Source: CAUJGQ01 sp042408665 (GTDB lineage: Bacteria > Chloroflexota > Dehalococcoidia > CAUJGQ01). From it: a stretch of DNA of 62,885 nucleotides. A model generated the notes under the pieces. That model ran no database searches. It was not told the DNA's origin and was given only the letters and a program-made list of their open reading frames with translations. The stretch covers positions 1-62,885 of the forward strand of contig JBHOQW010000075.1 of assembly GCA_042408665.1 (NCBI GenBank), given 5' to 3'. Below are positions 8,160 through 15,983 of this stretch, one piece after another. The position numbers were made by a program, and so were the translations under genes. Numbering within the stretch: the stretch's first letter is position 1; every line of letters begins with the position of its first letter.

Positions 8160-8878
8160 CCGTAATTCAGGCACGAGTTGACCAGGTCCGTTGCCCCGCG
8201 TGTCTCCCGACCTTGCCAGTCCGGCACGTCCACCAGTCGCCGGGCTGCGTCCCAGTACCACTTGGCCGCGTGCGCCTCCTGGACAAGGATCTCCTCGCGC
8301 AGTTCCTCAACCATCTTGTTCGGCAGCTCCGTGATCCGTCGGGCATACTCGTGAATCTGGAAGGCCGCTTCGCGGACTGCCTCATACAGCTCTGGCTCCG
8401 TTCGCCGATTCTTGACCATGTAGCGCAGCAGATTGGCCTGGTTCCCGAGCTTACCCACGGCAAACGCCTTGGCCAGCGCCACGCCACGAGCATCACCGTA
8501 CGCGAGAACCTGTTCTCGCCGCGTACGCACGGTGCCGATAAGTCCCGGTGCCATCAACCGCGCATACGCGGTTCCCGACCGTGACAGGAAGGTGATGGCG
8601 ATCCCCTGCTCCGCGCAGGCCCGCACGAGGTCACTGGACAGTGTCACCCCGTTAGCGGCGATCACGACCTGCTCGAGCCCATGGAACGGCCGCTCGCAGA
8701 GCGTCTCTCCGCCAAGCGACACCCGCACGCGTTCCGAGCGCTTGCCCACGAACGCCCCCGGGTGCTCCACCAGCAGCTCGGTGCCCTCCACAACGCTCAC
8801 GCGCTCCACGCTCCCCAGACCCCCTCGAAGCGCCGGCCCTCTCTGTGCTGTTCCATACGAGCGCGAGAAGTGCGACAT
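8063..8878 (-). pseudogene. cas1: CRISPR-associated Cas1, 5' part only, disrupted by the element
   Basis: The frame codes 271 residues, against about 320-345 for complete Cas1, the integrase that inserts new CRISPR spacers. Visible Cas1 features are the beta-rich N-terminal domain (GAFVGKRSERVRV), FLSRSGTAYARL, GNQANLLRYM, the catalytic Glu at residue 201 in LVQEAHAAKWYW, then NSCLNYGYGCLYHRVEQAI and GLDPYAGFIHAD with the catalytic His at residue 265. The conserved third ligand, an Asp about 13 residues later, and the C-terminal helices are missing. The product should be inactive for spacer integration. The true start may be a GTG at 8809 or 8800, since Cas1 similarity begins only there and GGGGAG lies upstream. 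No cas2, cas4 or repeat array is in the window. Confidence 0.88.
8070..8085. other. probable right attachment junction of the element, inside cas1
   Basis: Read on the minus strand, Cas1 sequence is normal up to the codons for GFIHAD (Asp codon at 8078-8080). It is then followed by the unrelated FCAE and a stop at 8063, where Cas1 proteins continue with a basic residue and a second conserved block holding the catalytic Asp. The change coincides with the end of the recombinase's recognisable domains. I infer the crossover lies at about 8070-8085. The other junction must be left of the window. Confidence 0.6.
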
Positions 8879-9531
8879 GCCGCCGCATCGTGACGGCCGC
8901 CAGACCGCCTGCGGGCATCACCCGCTCTCGCCCTTCCTATCGAAGACAGCACAGGCACCGACACCGCTCTTGCCCTCACGCTGGCGCATGAGATCGCGTT
9001 GTTGGACAGAGGGCCGTGCCGGTTGGACGGTCTGGCTGGTCGGCGGGTGCAAGGCGGGGGCGATGGACACGGTGAACCGGAGGCGGGTGATCGCCGCGGT
9101 GGGCGGCTATGCCTGGGAATTGTGGTTCGGCCTGGACCCAGCCTGTGACCAGGTCGTGACGGCAAAGGGGACACGGTTCCAGATACGGGCAGGGCAACGC
9201 GGCTCAGGGAGCCTGCACACCGGGTTGGCACCGAGTTCTGGGCGGACGCCGCTTCGCCGGTGGAGGTGGTCATCAGGCGGATGTTCGCGCCAGGAGAGGC
9301 ACTGCACCAGGGGGTGACGTTTCACAGCTACACCGCGCTCTACGGTGCGCTGAAGTTGGGGGGAACGAGCGCCGGTGTCGGCGGTCGTCGGCCGCCGCGC
9401 AGCACCCCGCCGACGGGGTGTCCCACCGCGCCAATGACCTAGAGCGGGGCACCCAGGAAAACCAGAACAGGCACAAAAGGTAGACTCCCTACGCCTTGCC
9501 GCTCGTGCCGCTTGCGCAACTCTACCCCTGG
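8879..9531. other. gene-poor stretch beside the broken cas1
   Basis: I see no supported gene in these 653 bases. Short open frames occur on both strands, but none has both a ribosome site and a recognisable family. No direct repeats with regular spacing are present, so there is no CRISPR array. A frame around 9260-9442 (VIRRMFAPGEALHQG then FHSYTALYGALKL) looks more protein-like than its surroundings and could be a decayed gene remnant. The base composition is slightly less GC-rich than in the neighbouring genes. Confidence 0.5.
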
Positions 9532-9603
9532 TGCGCCCGGCAGGATTCGAACCTGCAACCAACGGATTAAAAGTCCGCTGCTCTCCCGTTGAGCTACGGG
9601 CGC
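9532..9603 (-). tRNA. tRNA-Lys(TTT)
   Basis: Read on the minus strand from 9603, the acceptor stem GCGCCCG pairs with CGGGCGC, and the T arm has GGTTCGAATCC. The anticodon loop CTTTTAA gives anticodon TTT (Lys). The gene begins on the base right after the lepB stop codon, so it is probably cut from the lepB transcript. Confidence 0.95.
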
Positions 9604-10548
9604 TTATCGGGACCCTCCGCCCGCCGCAGGCCGGAGCTGCGTTCCCCGGCCCGCTGGGGCACCCGCCAGCACCGGTTGCTGGTTGGGCGCTGGACCAAAA
9701 TCGGCAAACGGCAGGTACACGAACCATGCCTTGCCGATGATCTTGTCGCCGCTCACCGGACCCCACAGCCGCGAGTCGCTGCTGTTGCCGCGATTATCGC
9801 CCATGACGAAGTACTGGTCCGGCCCCAGCACCACATCGCACCACTGGCTGCCACAGTGCGTCTGCACGTTCCGCAGGTACGGCTCCACTAGCTCCTGACC
9901 GTCGATGTACACCCGACCGTCGCGGATGAGCACGTGCTCTCCGGGCAGCCCGATCACCCGCTTGATGAAGTCCCGCTCCCCGCTGCTTGGCGTCGAGGGC
10001 AAGGGCGGGTGAAAGACGATCACCTCGCCCCGCCGCGGTCCGCGAAACAGGTACCGCTCTTCGCCGTCCAGATGCAAAAACGGCAGCGCCCGCGCCAGGG
10101 GCGACAGGTTCACCCGCTGGTACAGGATCTTGTTCACCAGCACGTACTGCCCGGTGGCGTACGTGGGATCCATGCTCGATCCCTCCACGCGGAAGTTCTG
10201 CACCACCGTCCGTACGGCCAGAAAGATCGCCAGCGCCAAGAGGGCGGTCTCCACCACCTCGCGGGCCAGCAGGAGCGCCGAGCGGCGTCGCCGCGCCGCT
10301 GCCGGCGGTCCGCTCTCCCGCGCCCACGCATCCCATGCGTCGATGAAGACCTGCTCGCCGCGGTCGGTGGCCTCCGGCAACGGCCCGGCAGCGGCGTCCA
10401 TCCCCGGCAACGCGGTAGGAGAAGAGATGCCGCCGACCATCTGCGCGCCGTCCACCGGCCACGTCGGCCGCTCCCCCCAGACACCGGGAGGCTGCCACGA
10501 GGGCGCGTCTGAGGCACCCGCACCCGTTGCCGGATCCCGCTCGACCAT
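9604..10548 (-). CDS. lepB: signal peptidase I
   Basis: The protein has 314 residues and removes signal peptides from exported proteins at the outer face of the membrane. A disordered N-terminus of about 110 residues leads to one membrane segment (TALLALAIFLAVRTVV). Then come the catalytic Ser in VEGSSMDPTY, the catalytic Lys in RDFIKRVIGLPGE, and the C-terminal signature GDNRGNSSDSR. The start is placed at the ATG at 10548, seven bases after an extended -10 box (TGC then TACACT on the minus strand). The open frame reaches 10614 but the promoter would then lie inside it. The gene is divergent from ribD and its stop abuts tRNA-Lys. Confidence 0.95.
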   Translation of the reverse strand: MVERDPATGAGASDAPSWQPPGVWGERPTWPVDGAQMVGGISSPTALPGMDAAAGPLPEATDRGEQVFIDAWDAWARESGPPAAARRRRSALLLAREVVETALLALAIFLAVRTVVQNFRVEGSSMDPTYATGQYVLVNKILYQRVNLSPLARALPFLHLDGEERYLFRGPRRGEVIVFHPPLPSTPSSGERDFIKRVIGLPGEHVLIRDGRVYIDGQELVEPYLRNVQTHCGSQWCDVVLGPDQYFVMGDNRGNSSDSRLWGPVSGDKIIGKAWFVYLPFADFGPAPNQQPVLAGAPAGRGTQLRPAAGGGSR

Positions 10549-10645
10549 CGCGTCTAGTGTAGCACACCGACCACGCCCCTCCCTCCGCGCCACGGCGCGG
10601 GTCTCGACGGCCACCTCCGGCGTAAAGCGCTACAATGACGGCGCC
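10549..10645. promoter_or_regulatory. divergent lepB/ribD promoters with very short leaders
   Basis: On the minus strand TACACT (10556-10561) with an upstream TG lies seven bases before the lepB ATG. On the plus strand TACAAT (10631-10636) lies nine bases before the ribD ATG. Transcription would begin at or within a few bases of both start codons. Neither gene has a ribosome binding site. Clear -35 boxes are not seen. Confidence 0.6.
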
Positions 10646-11812
10646 ATGTGCCAACGCTCATCCCCGGACTTTATGGCCCTGGCCCTGGCCGAGGCGCGTC
10701 GGGCACGCGGCACCACCTCGCCCAACCCGGCCGTCGGCGCGGTGCTCGTCAAGGACGGTCAGGTCATCGCCCGCGGGCACACCCAGCCACCGGGCGGACC
10801 GCATGCCGAGATCGTCGCGCTGCAGGCCGCCGGCCCGCAGGCGCGCGGGGCGACGCTGTACGTCACGCTGGAGCCGTGCAACGTGTTCGGCCGCACCGGA
10901 CCGTGTACCACCGCGATCATCGATGCGGGAGTGGCCGAGGTGCACTGCGCAATCATCGACCCGGACCCGCGCGTGCGCGGCCGCGGGGTGGCCGAGCTCC
11001 GCGCGGCCGGCGTGAGCGTGGTCGTGGGCGCCCACGCCCCCGAGGCCGCCGACCACCACGCGGACTTCATCGTGCACCGGCTGCTCGGCCGGCCGCTAGT
11101 GGTGGCCAAGTTCGCCGCCAGCCTGGATGGACGCATCGCGGCGGTGAGCGGTGACGCGCGCTGGGTGAGCGGCCCCGCGGCCCGTGCCTGGGTCCACCGC
11201 GAGCGCGCCGCGCTGGACGCGATTATGGTCGGCTCGGGAACGGTGCTGGCCGACGACCCGCTCCTCACCGCCCGCCCCGAGGGCGAGGTCGGCGTGCCAC
11301 CCGACGTCCGTCAACCATTGCGCATCGTGGTGGACAGCCGCGGCCGCATCCCCATCACGGCGCGGGTGCTGGGGACCGAGGCGCCGGTGCTCATCGCCAC
11401 AACCGCCGCCGCGCCAGCCGCCTGGCGCGCCGCCCTGGCGGCGCGGGGCGCGGAGGTGCTGGTGCTGCCCTCCGCCGCCGACGGCCGTGTCGACCTGGTC
11501 GCCCTGCTCATGACGCTCGGGCAGCGCGGGGTGATGAGCGTGCTGGTGGAAGGCGGCGCCACCCTGCTCGGCGCGCTGTTCGACGCCGCGCTGGTCGATA
11601 AGGTCCACGCCGTGATCGCCCCCCTGATTATCGGCGGTCGCGCCCTCCCGGCCGTGGGCGGCCGCGGCGCCTGGTCGATGGCCGAGGCGCACCGTCTCCA
11701 GGACGTCACCGTGGCGCGCCTCGACGACGATACGGTGATCACCGGCTACCTCCGCCCCCCTCTCGCCCTCCTGGCCACCCTGGAGGCGGCGTCGGGCCGC
11801 GCCGAGGGCTGA
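10646..11812 (+). CDS. ribD: bifunctional riboflavin deaminase/reductase RibD
   Basis: The protein has 388 residues and performs two consecutive steps of riboflavin synthesis: deamination of the pyrimidine, then reduction of its ribosyl side chain. The N-terminal deaminase has the zinc motifs GGPHAEIVAL and TLEPCNVFGRTGPC. The C-terminal reductase domain begins at about residue 150 (VVAKFAASLDGRIA) and has SGPAARAW, GSGTVLADDPLLTAR and LVEGGATLLGALF. The length is normal for a fused RibD. The start is the ATG at 10646, with no ribosome site and a -10 box nine bases before. No other rib gene is adjacent and no FMN riboswitch is seen. Confidence 0.95.
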   Translation: MCQRSSPDFMALALAEARRARGTTSPNPAVGAVLVKDGQVIARGHTQPPGGPHAEIVALQAAGPQARGATLYVTLEPCNVFGRTGPCTTAIIDAGVAEVHCAIIDPDPRVRGRGVAELRAAGVSVVVGAHAPEAADHHADFIVHRLLGRPLVVAKFAASLDGRIAAVSGDARWVSGPAARAWVHRERAALDAIMVGSGTVLADDPLLTARPEGEVGVPPDVRQPLRIVVDSRGRIPITARVLGTEAPVLIATTAAAPAAWRAALAARGAEVLVLPSAADGRVDLVALLMTLGQRGVMSVLVEGGATLLGALFDAALVDKVHAVIAPLIIGGRALPAVGGRGAWSMAEAHRLQDVTVARLDDDTVITGYLRPPLALLATLEAASGRAEG

Positions 11813-12092
11813 CCCGCGGTTGCGACCGGTCGCGGCTCGGCGTGGGCCTGGCGGGGGCATCGGGTATAAGCCGGCGCGCATGCTCATCCGCTGCCGGGCG
11901 CGGCGGCCGCCACGTGAGACAGCCCACGTCGCCGGTGCAAGGTGAACGCGCGGCCGGCAGGCCGCCCATAGAGCGCGGGATCGCCGGGGCGGCACGCCTG
12001 GGAACGCCTACCGGACGGTGCCGGCGGGGCGGCCTGCCACCCGTTCCCGTGCCGGCTCAGCGCCGACCGCGGAGCGGACCGGCACGCCCTGC

Positions 12093-13136
12093 TCATGGCA
12101 CGAGCGGGAGCGGCACCGTGCGCCCCTCCCGCGCCGAGATGTGCACGGCGTCGGTGAACTCCATGTAGCGCACGCCATCCTCGAACGTGGTGAGACGGAC
12201 GGGCACCTCACCGCGGATGGCGGCGATGAACTCCTCTTCCACCCGCCACCCGGACCGCTTCTCAGGCGGGATCGGGATCTCAGCCAGGCTCTGATCGCCG
12301 CGGCGGGCGCCGGACAGGCGGCCAGAGGCCTGTTCAAAGCGCAACGTGCCGTCGCTGCCGAACAGCCACACCTCGGGTCCCGGCATCAGCCCGGCCACCG
12401 CGCTCACGTGCATGTGCGCGATGGCGCCACCCGGAAAATCGGCCAGTACCTCCACATGGTCCGGGATCTCGATCGCGCGCCGCTCACCGCGGGCGGGGTC
12501 GAACCGGTACGGCACCGCGACGCGCGTGCGCGCGGTGACGGCGCTGGCCGGACCCAGCCAGCGCATCAGGCACTCGTACCAGATGCCCAGGAACATGGTG
12601 TTGCTGCCGGACAGGTCGCGGTCGTGGCGCCAGTTCATGGGGGCATCGCGGTCCAGCCACGTACCGGCCACGCGCAGGTCAACGGCCTGGAGTTCGCCCA
12701 GGTAACCGTCGGCCAACAGTTGCTTGACCATTGGGTCAACCGAAAGGGTAAAGGGGGCGGGCACCACTTGGGCGACCAGCTCCGGATGGGCCCGGGCGGC
12801 CGCCAGCATCTGGCGCGCCTCGGCCGCGTTCATGGCGATGCGCGCCTCGGTGAGCACATGCTTGCCCGCCTCCAGGGCGGCCAAGGTAACCGGGCAGTGC
12901 AGGTACGGCCAGGTGCCGATCACCACCGCGTCGATCTCCGGGTCGGCGACCAGCTCCCGCCAGTGGCGGTACGTGCGCGGAATGTTGAACTCGCGCGCCA
13001 CCCGCTCCGTGGATTCGCGCGAGCGGTTGACCACCCCCACCACCTCGACGCCCGGGATCTTCTGCAGGTTGGGGATGTGTTGCAGGCGTGTGTTGGCCCC
13101 GGCGCCAACCACGCCGATACGGATCGTCCCCGGCAT
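12093..13136 (-). CDS. Gfo/Idh/MocA family oxidoreductase
   Basis: The protein has 347 residues. The N-terminal Rossmann fold has the NAD(P) motif GVVGAGANTR, followed by VEVVGVVNRS and DAVVIGTWPYLH. The family's usual EKP motif appears as TEARIAMN, so the Lys of the EKP catalytic motif is not conserved. The C-terminal alpha/beta domain runs from about residue 135. Such enzymes oxidise or reduce sugars and related polyols; the substrate cannot be told from the sequence. The ATG is preceded by GGGAGGAGGG. It converges with ribD, with 280 bases between that hold no recognised gene. Loss of the motif Lys leaves open a non-standard chemistry. Confidence 0.85.
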   Translation of the reverse strand: MPGTIRIGVVGAGANTRLQHIPNLQKIPGVEVVGVVNRSRESTERVAREFNIPRTYRHWRELVADPEIDAVVIGTWPYLHCPVTLAALEAGKHVLTEARIAMNAAEARQMLAAARAHPELVAQVVPAPFTLSVDPMVKQLLADGYLGELQAVDLRVAGTWLDRDAPMNWRHDRDLSGSNTMFLGIWYECLMRWLGPASAVTARTRVAVPYRFDPARGERRAIEIPDHVEVLADFPGGAIAHMHVSAVAGLMPGPEVWLFGSDGTLRFEQASGRLSGARRGDQSLAEIPIPPEKRSGWRVEEEFIAAIRGEVPVRLTTFEDGVRYMEFTDAVHISAREGRTVPLPLVP

Positions 13137-13277
13137 GCCGCCCTCCTCCCGCGGTGTGCTTGCCGCGTCGCCGTGCGACAGCGGCGACGGATGCGACTAC
13201 AATAATGCCATCATCACCACCACGCGCCAGGGCGGCAGCCGGGACGGCACGTCCCGGCCCGCCGGGAGACGCCTGCC

Positions 13278-13502
13278 ATGGAGCCGCCGGCTACCTGGAC
13301 CACCTTCGCCATCGCCAGCGAGGACCTCTCCGGTCAGGTGCTGGGCCGCACGGACGGCGGCGCACCCCTCAACGTGGGCGATATCATCGGGCTTACCGGG
13401 CCAGCCGGCGCCCGCCGCTATCGGGTTGAGCGCGTGCTGTACCTCATCCAGTGCTACCCAGACCGTTGGAGCAACCGGTTGGTGCTCGTCGAGCCGGTCT
13501 AG
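13278..13502 (+). CDS. small hypothetical protein
   Basis: The protein has 74 residues and starts at an ATG at 13278 with GGGAGA upstream. It appears beta-rich and soluble: FAIASEDLSGQVLGR, then NVGDIIGLTGPAG, RRYRVERVLYLI and RLVLVEPV. The pattern of short strands around a conserved-looking GD turn suggests a small barrel. I do not recognise a family. A TACAAT box at about 13197 may drive it, and a strong hairpin follows at 13591. Confidence 0.55.
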   Translation: MEPPATWTTFAIASEDLSGQVLGRTDGGAPLNVGDIIGLTGPAGARRYRVERVLYLIQCYPDRWSNRLVLVEPV

Positions 13503-13590
13503 CGCATCTCGTGGCGCCCCAGCGCGCGGCGCACCTCCGCTCACCCCATGCGGACGCCGCGGTGGCCGTCCTCTCAGACCGCACGCAGGC

Positions 13591-13624
13591 ACCGGGCCGC
13601 TCACCGCCACGCGGCCCGGTTTCC
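13591..13624. terminator. hairpin terminator between convergent genes
   Basis: ACCGGGCCGC (13591-13600) and GCGGCCCGGT (13611-13620) form a perfect 10-bp stem with a 10-base loop, followed by TT. It lies between a plus-strand gene ending at 13502 and a minus-strand gene ending at 13647, so it may serve both. The T run is short, so termination strength is uncertain. Confidence 0.55.
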
Positions 13625-13646
13625 ATGACGACGTACCCCGCGCCGG

Positions 13647-14378
13647 TCAGAGGCGGCAGCGGTCCACCGCGGAGGCAAGCCGCAGCCGGCGCACGTCGCG
13701 GGGCACCTCGAACACCCACAGGACGCGGGCGGTGATCCCGGGCTGGATGTCGTCCACGTGCGAGCGCACACCCTGCTGGCGCATGACGTCGAAGTAGGGC
13801 GGAAAATCCAAGGAGCTGAGGCTCTCGAACCGCCGGCCGCGCTCGTCGACCAGAACGGCGATCCGGAACGTGTCATCGGGTTGCGCGCCGGTGTTGGTCA
13901 CGGCGGCGATCACGATCACCCAGTATCCGCTCGACGACACGCCCATGACCTGGGTGGCGAATTGCGCCTGCTCGATGGTGGCGGTGAACCGGGTGCGCGA
14001 GAGGCTGGAGCATAGCCCGACCGCCGTCTGGCCGACCAGGCCGCGGTCGTCGGTCGGTGTCGGCGACGGTGACGGCGCCGGTGGGTTGGCGGCGGGGGTG
14101 ACCGCCGACGTTGGGCTGAGGCCCAGCAGCGCCGCGGCGTCACTCACAGACCGCACTTCACCGCCTTCCGGCAGCAGCGCCAGGGCATCCTGTTCATCAA
14201 ACGTCCAGGCGATGCGATACTTAGCCCCACCAGCAACGAGCCAGCCGGTGCCGTCCTGCCCAAGGACGAACGCACCCTCCGGCAGCGATGGCTGTGATGC
14301 AAGAGCGGTTACCCCAGCCAGGAGGGCAGCAGCGGTGAGGCAACCTCCAATCCGCAGAGTATATGAGATCATACGCAT
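13647..14378 (-). CDS. secreted protein with C-terminal beta domain
   Basis: The protein has 243 residues. Residues 1-28 are a signal peptide (LRIGGCLTAAALLAGVTALAS). A first small domain (EGAFVLGQDGTGWLVAGGAKYRI) is followed by a Pro/Ser/Thr linker at about residues 93-112. The C-terminal domain (residues about 120-240) reads like a DUF4352-type immunoglobulin-like fold: VIVIAAVTNTGAQPDD, FRIAVLVDERGRRFE and VLWVFEVPRDVRRLRL. It is probably anchored or exposed outside the cell; the role is unknown. It is divergent from the D-aminoacylase gene. Confidence 0.7.
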   Translation of the reverse strand: MRMISYTLRIGGCLTAAALLAGVTALASQPSLPEGAFVLGQDGTGWLVAGGAKYRIAWTFDEQDALALLPEGGEVRSVSDAAALLGLSPTSAVTPAANPPAPSPSPTPTDDRGLVGQTAVGLCSSLSRTRFTATIEQAQFATQVMGVSSSGYWVIVIAAVTNTGAQPDDTFRIAVLVDERGRRFESLSSLDFPPYFDVMRQQGVRSHVDDIQPGITARVLWVFEVPRDVRRLRLASAVDRCRL

Positions 14379-14478
14379 GTCATGCCGTCCTTAAGTTTGG
14401 CTATGAGCCACGCTACCACGTGCGCGCCGGGCAGGCAATCGGGGCATCGGCCGAGCGCGCGCCAACGGGAGAGCTGCC

Positions 14479-15963
14479 ATGCCGTTTGACCTGGTGATCC
14501 GCAACGCGCGGCTTGTGGACGGCACGGGGGCACCCGCCCGTCCCGCGGACGTCGCTGTGACGGGCGAGCGCATCGTGCGGGTGGGGGAAGCGCGCGACGC
14601 GGCCCGACGCGAGATCGACGCCCGCGGCCACGTGCTCGCCCCGGGCTTCATTGACACCCACGCCCACGACGACGGCGCCCTGCTCCGCTACCCGGACATG
14701 GCGTTCAAAGTGGCTCAAGGTGTTACCACGGTGGTGGTTGGGAACTGCGGCTTCTCCGTGGCACCGGCCACGCGCGAGGCGGGCCGCTTGGTGACCGGTT
14801 CCGCCATCCTCAACGTGGGCGAGACGCCGGTCACCTGGGAGGACCTGGCCGGCTACGCCGCGGCCGTGGCCGCGCGCCGGCCGGCGGTCAACGCCCTGGC
14901 GCTCGTCGGCCATAATACCCTGCGCTACGCCGCCATGGGCAACGCGCGTCGGCCACCGACGGCGACGGAGCTGGCGCGGATGCGCGCGTGGGTGGAACAG
15001 GGCCTGGCGCAGGGGGCCTGCGGCCTCTCCACCGGGCTCATCTACGAGCCGGGGCGGTGGTGTGAGACCGAGGAGCTGGTTGAGCTGTGCCGGCCGGTGG
15101 CCGCCTACGGTGGGCTGTACGCCACCCATATGCGGGACGAGGGCGAGCGGCTGCTCGAATCCGTGGAGGAGACGCTGCACATCGGCCGCGAGGCGGGCTG
15201 CGCGGTGCACCTCTCCCACCACAAGGCTACCGGCCGTGCCGCCTGGGGGCTGGTGCCCCGCTCCCTGGCGCGGGTCGAGGCGGCGGCGACCGCCCAGCGC
15301 GTGACGCTCGACGTCTACCCCTACACCGCCGGCAGCACCCGGCTGGAGGCCCTCGTGCGCCTGGGCCGCGTCGACGCCGCCTCCGCCGAGACGGTGCGTC
15401 TGGCCACGGTGCCCGGTCACCCCGAGTGGGAGGGGAAGACGGTGGCGGAGGTGGCGGCCGCGCTGGACCTGCCCGTGGAGCAGGCGCTCGTCCGCATCCT
15501 GGAAGGGCCGGGACGCGAGACGGTGTGCATCCACTTCAGCATGGCTGAGGCGGACGTGGTGGCCAACCTGCGTCACCCGCTGGTGATGATCGGCTCCGAC
15601 GGCATCCCCGTGCTCGAGGGGCTGCCGCACCCCCGCCTGTTCGGCACCTTCCCGCGCGTGCTCGGCCGCTACGTGCGTGAGCTGGGCCTGCTCACCCTGG
15701 AGGAGGCGGTGCGACGGATGACCTCCCTGCCGGCCCAAACGTTCGGCCTTGTGGAGCGCGGCCGCATCGCCGAGGGGATGTACGCCGACCTGGTCCTGTT
15801 CGATCCGGACACGGTCGCGGACCGTGCTACCTACGACGATCCCAAGCGGGAGCCGGTCGGCGTCGAGCTGGTCGTGGTAAACGGTGTCATCGCCTACGAG
15901 CGCGGGCGCCACACCGGTGCCGGCAGCGGCCACATGCTGCGCTACCGGGTGGCTGCCCCTTGA
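14479..15963 (+). CDS. D-aminoacylase / N-acyl-D-amino-acid deacylase family amidohydrolase
   Basis: The protein has 494 residues. It opens with the amidohydrolase signature DLVIRNARLVDGTG, then the metal-binding motif GFIDTHAHDD, GVTTVVVGNCGFS, YATHMRDEG, LSHHKATG and IGSDGIP near the C-terminus. These blocks match D-aminoacylases, which release D-amino acids from N-acyl forms. The exact substrate is not determined and dihydropyrimidinase-like activity is possible. The start ATG has GGGAGAG upstream. It is followed by two metallo-beta-lactamase-fold enzymes on the opposite strand. Confidence 0.88.
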   Translation: MPFDLVIRNARLVDGTGAPARPADVAVTGERIVRVGEARDAARREIDARGHVLAPGFIDTHAHDDGALLRYPDMAFKVAQGVTTVVVGNCGFSVAPATREAGRLVTGSAILNVGETPVTWEDLAGYAAAVAARRPAVNALALVGHNTLRYAAMGNARRPPTATELARMRAWVEQGLAQGACGLSTGLIYEPGRWCETEELVELCRPVAAYGGLYATHMRDEGERLLESVEETLHIGREAGCAVHLSHHKATGRAAWGLVPRSLARVEAAATAQRVTLDVYPYTAGSTRLEALVRLGRVDAASAETVRLATVPGHPEWEGKTVAEVAAALDLPVEQALVRILEGPGRETVCIHFSMAEADVVANLRHPLVMIGSDGIPVLEGLPHPRLFGTFPRVLGRYVRELGLLTLEEAVRRMTSLPAQTFGLVERGRIAEGMYADLVLFDPDTVADRATYDDPKREPVGVELVVVNGVIAYERGRHTGAGSGHMLRYRVAAP

Positions 15964-15983
15964 GCCGGACGCCGCTCAGCGCG

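Noticed and set aside
8879..9531. CRISPR array next to cas1
   Set aside because: No direct repeats of 20-40 bases at regular spacing are present on either side of cas1 in the window.
10549..10645. FMN riboswitch before ribD
   Set aside because: The -10 box lies nine bases before the start codon, leaving no room for a leader, and no FMN aptamer motifs are seen.
11813..12092. Possible gene between ribD and the oxidoreductase
   Set aside because: Short frames on both strands have no ribosome site or recognisable features; I see nothing supported in these 280 bases.
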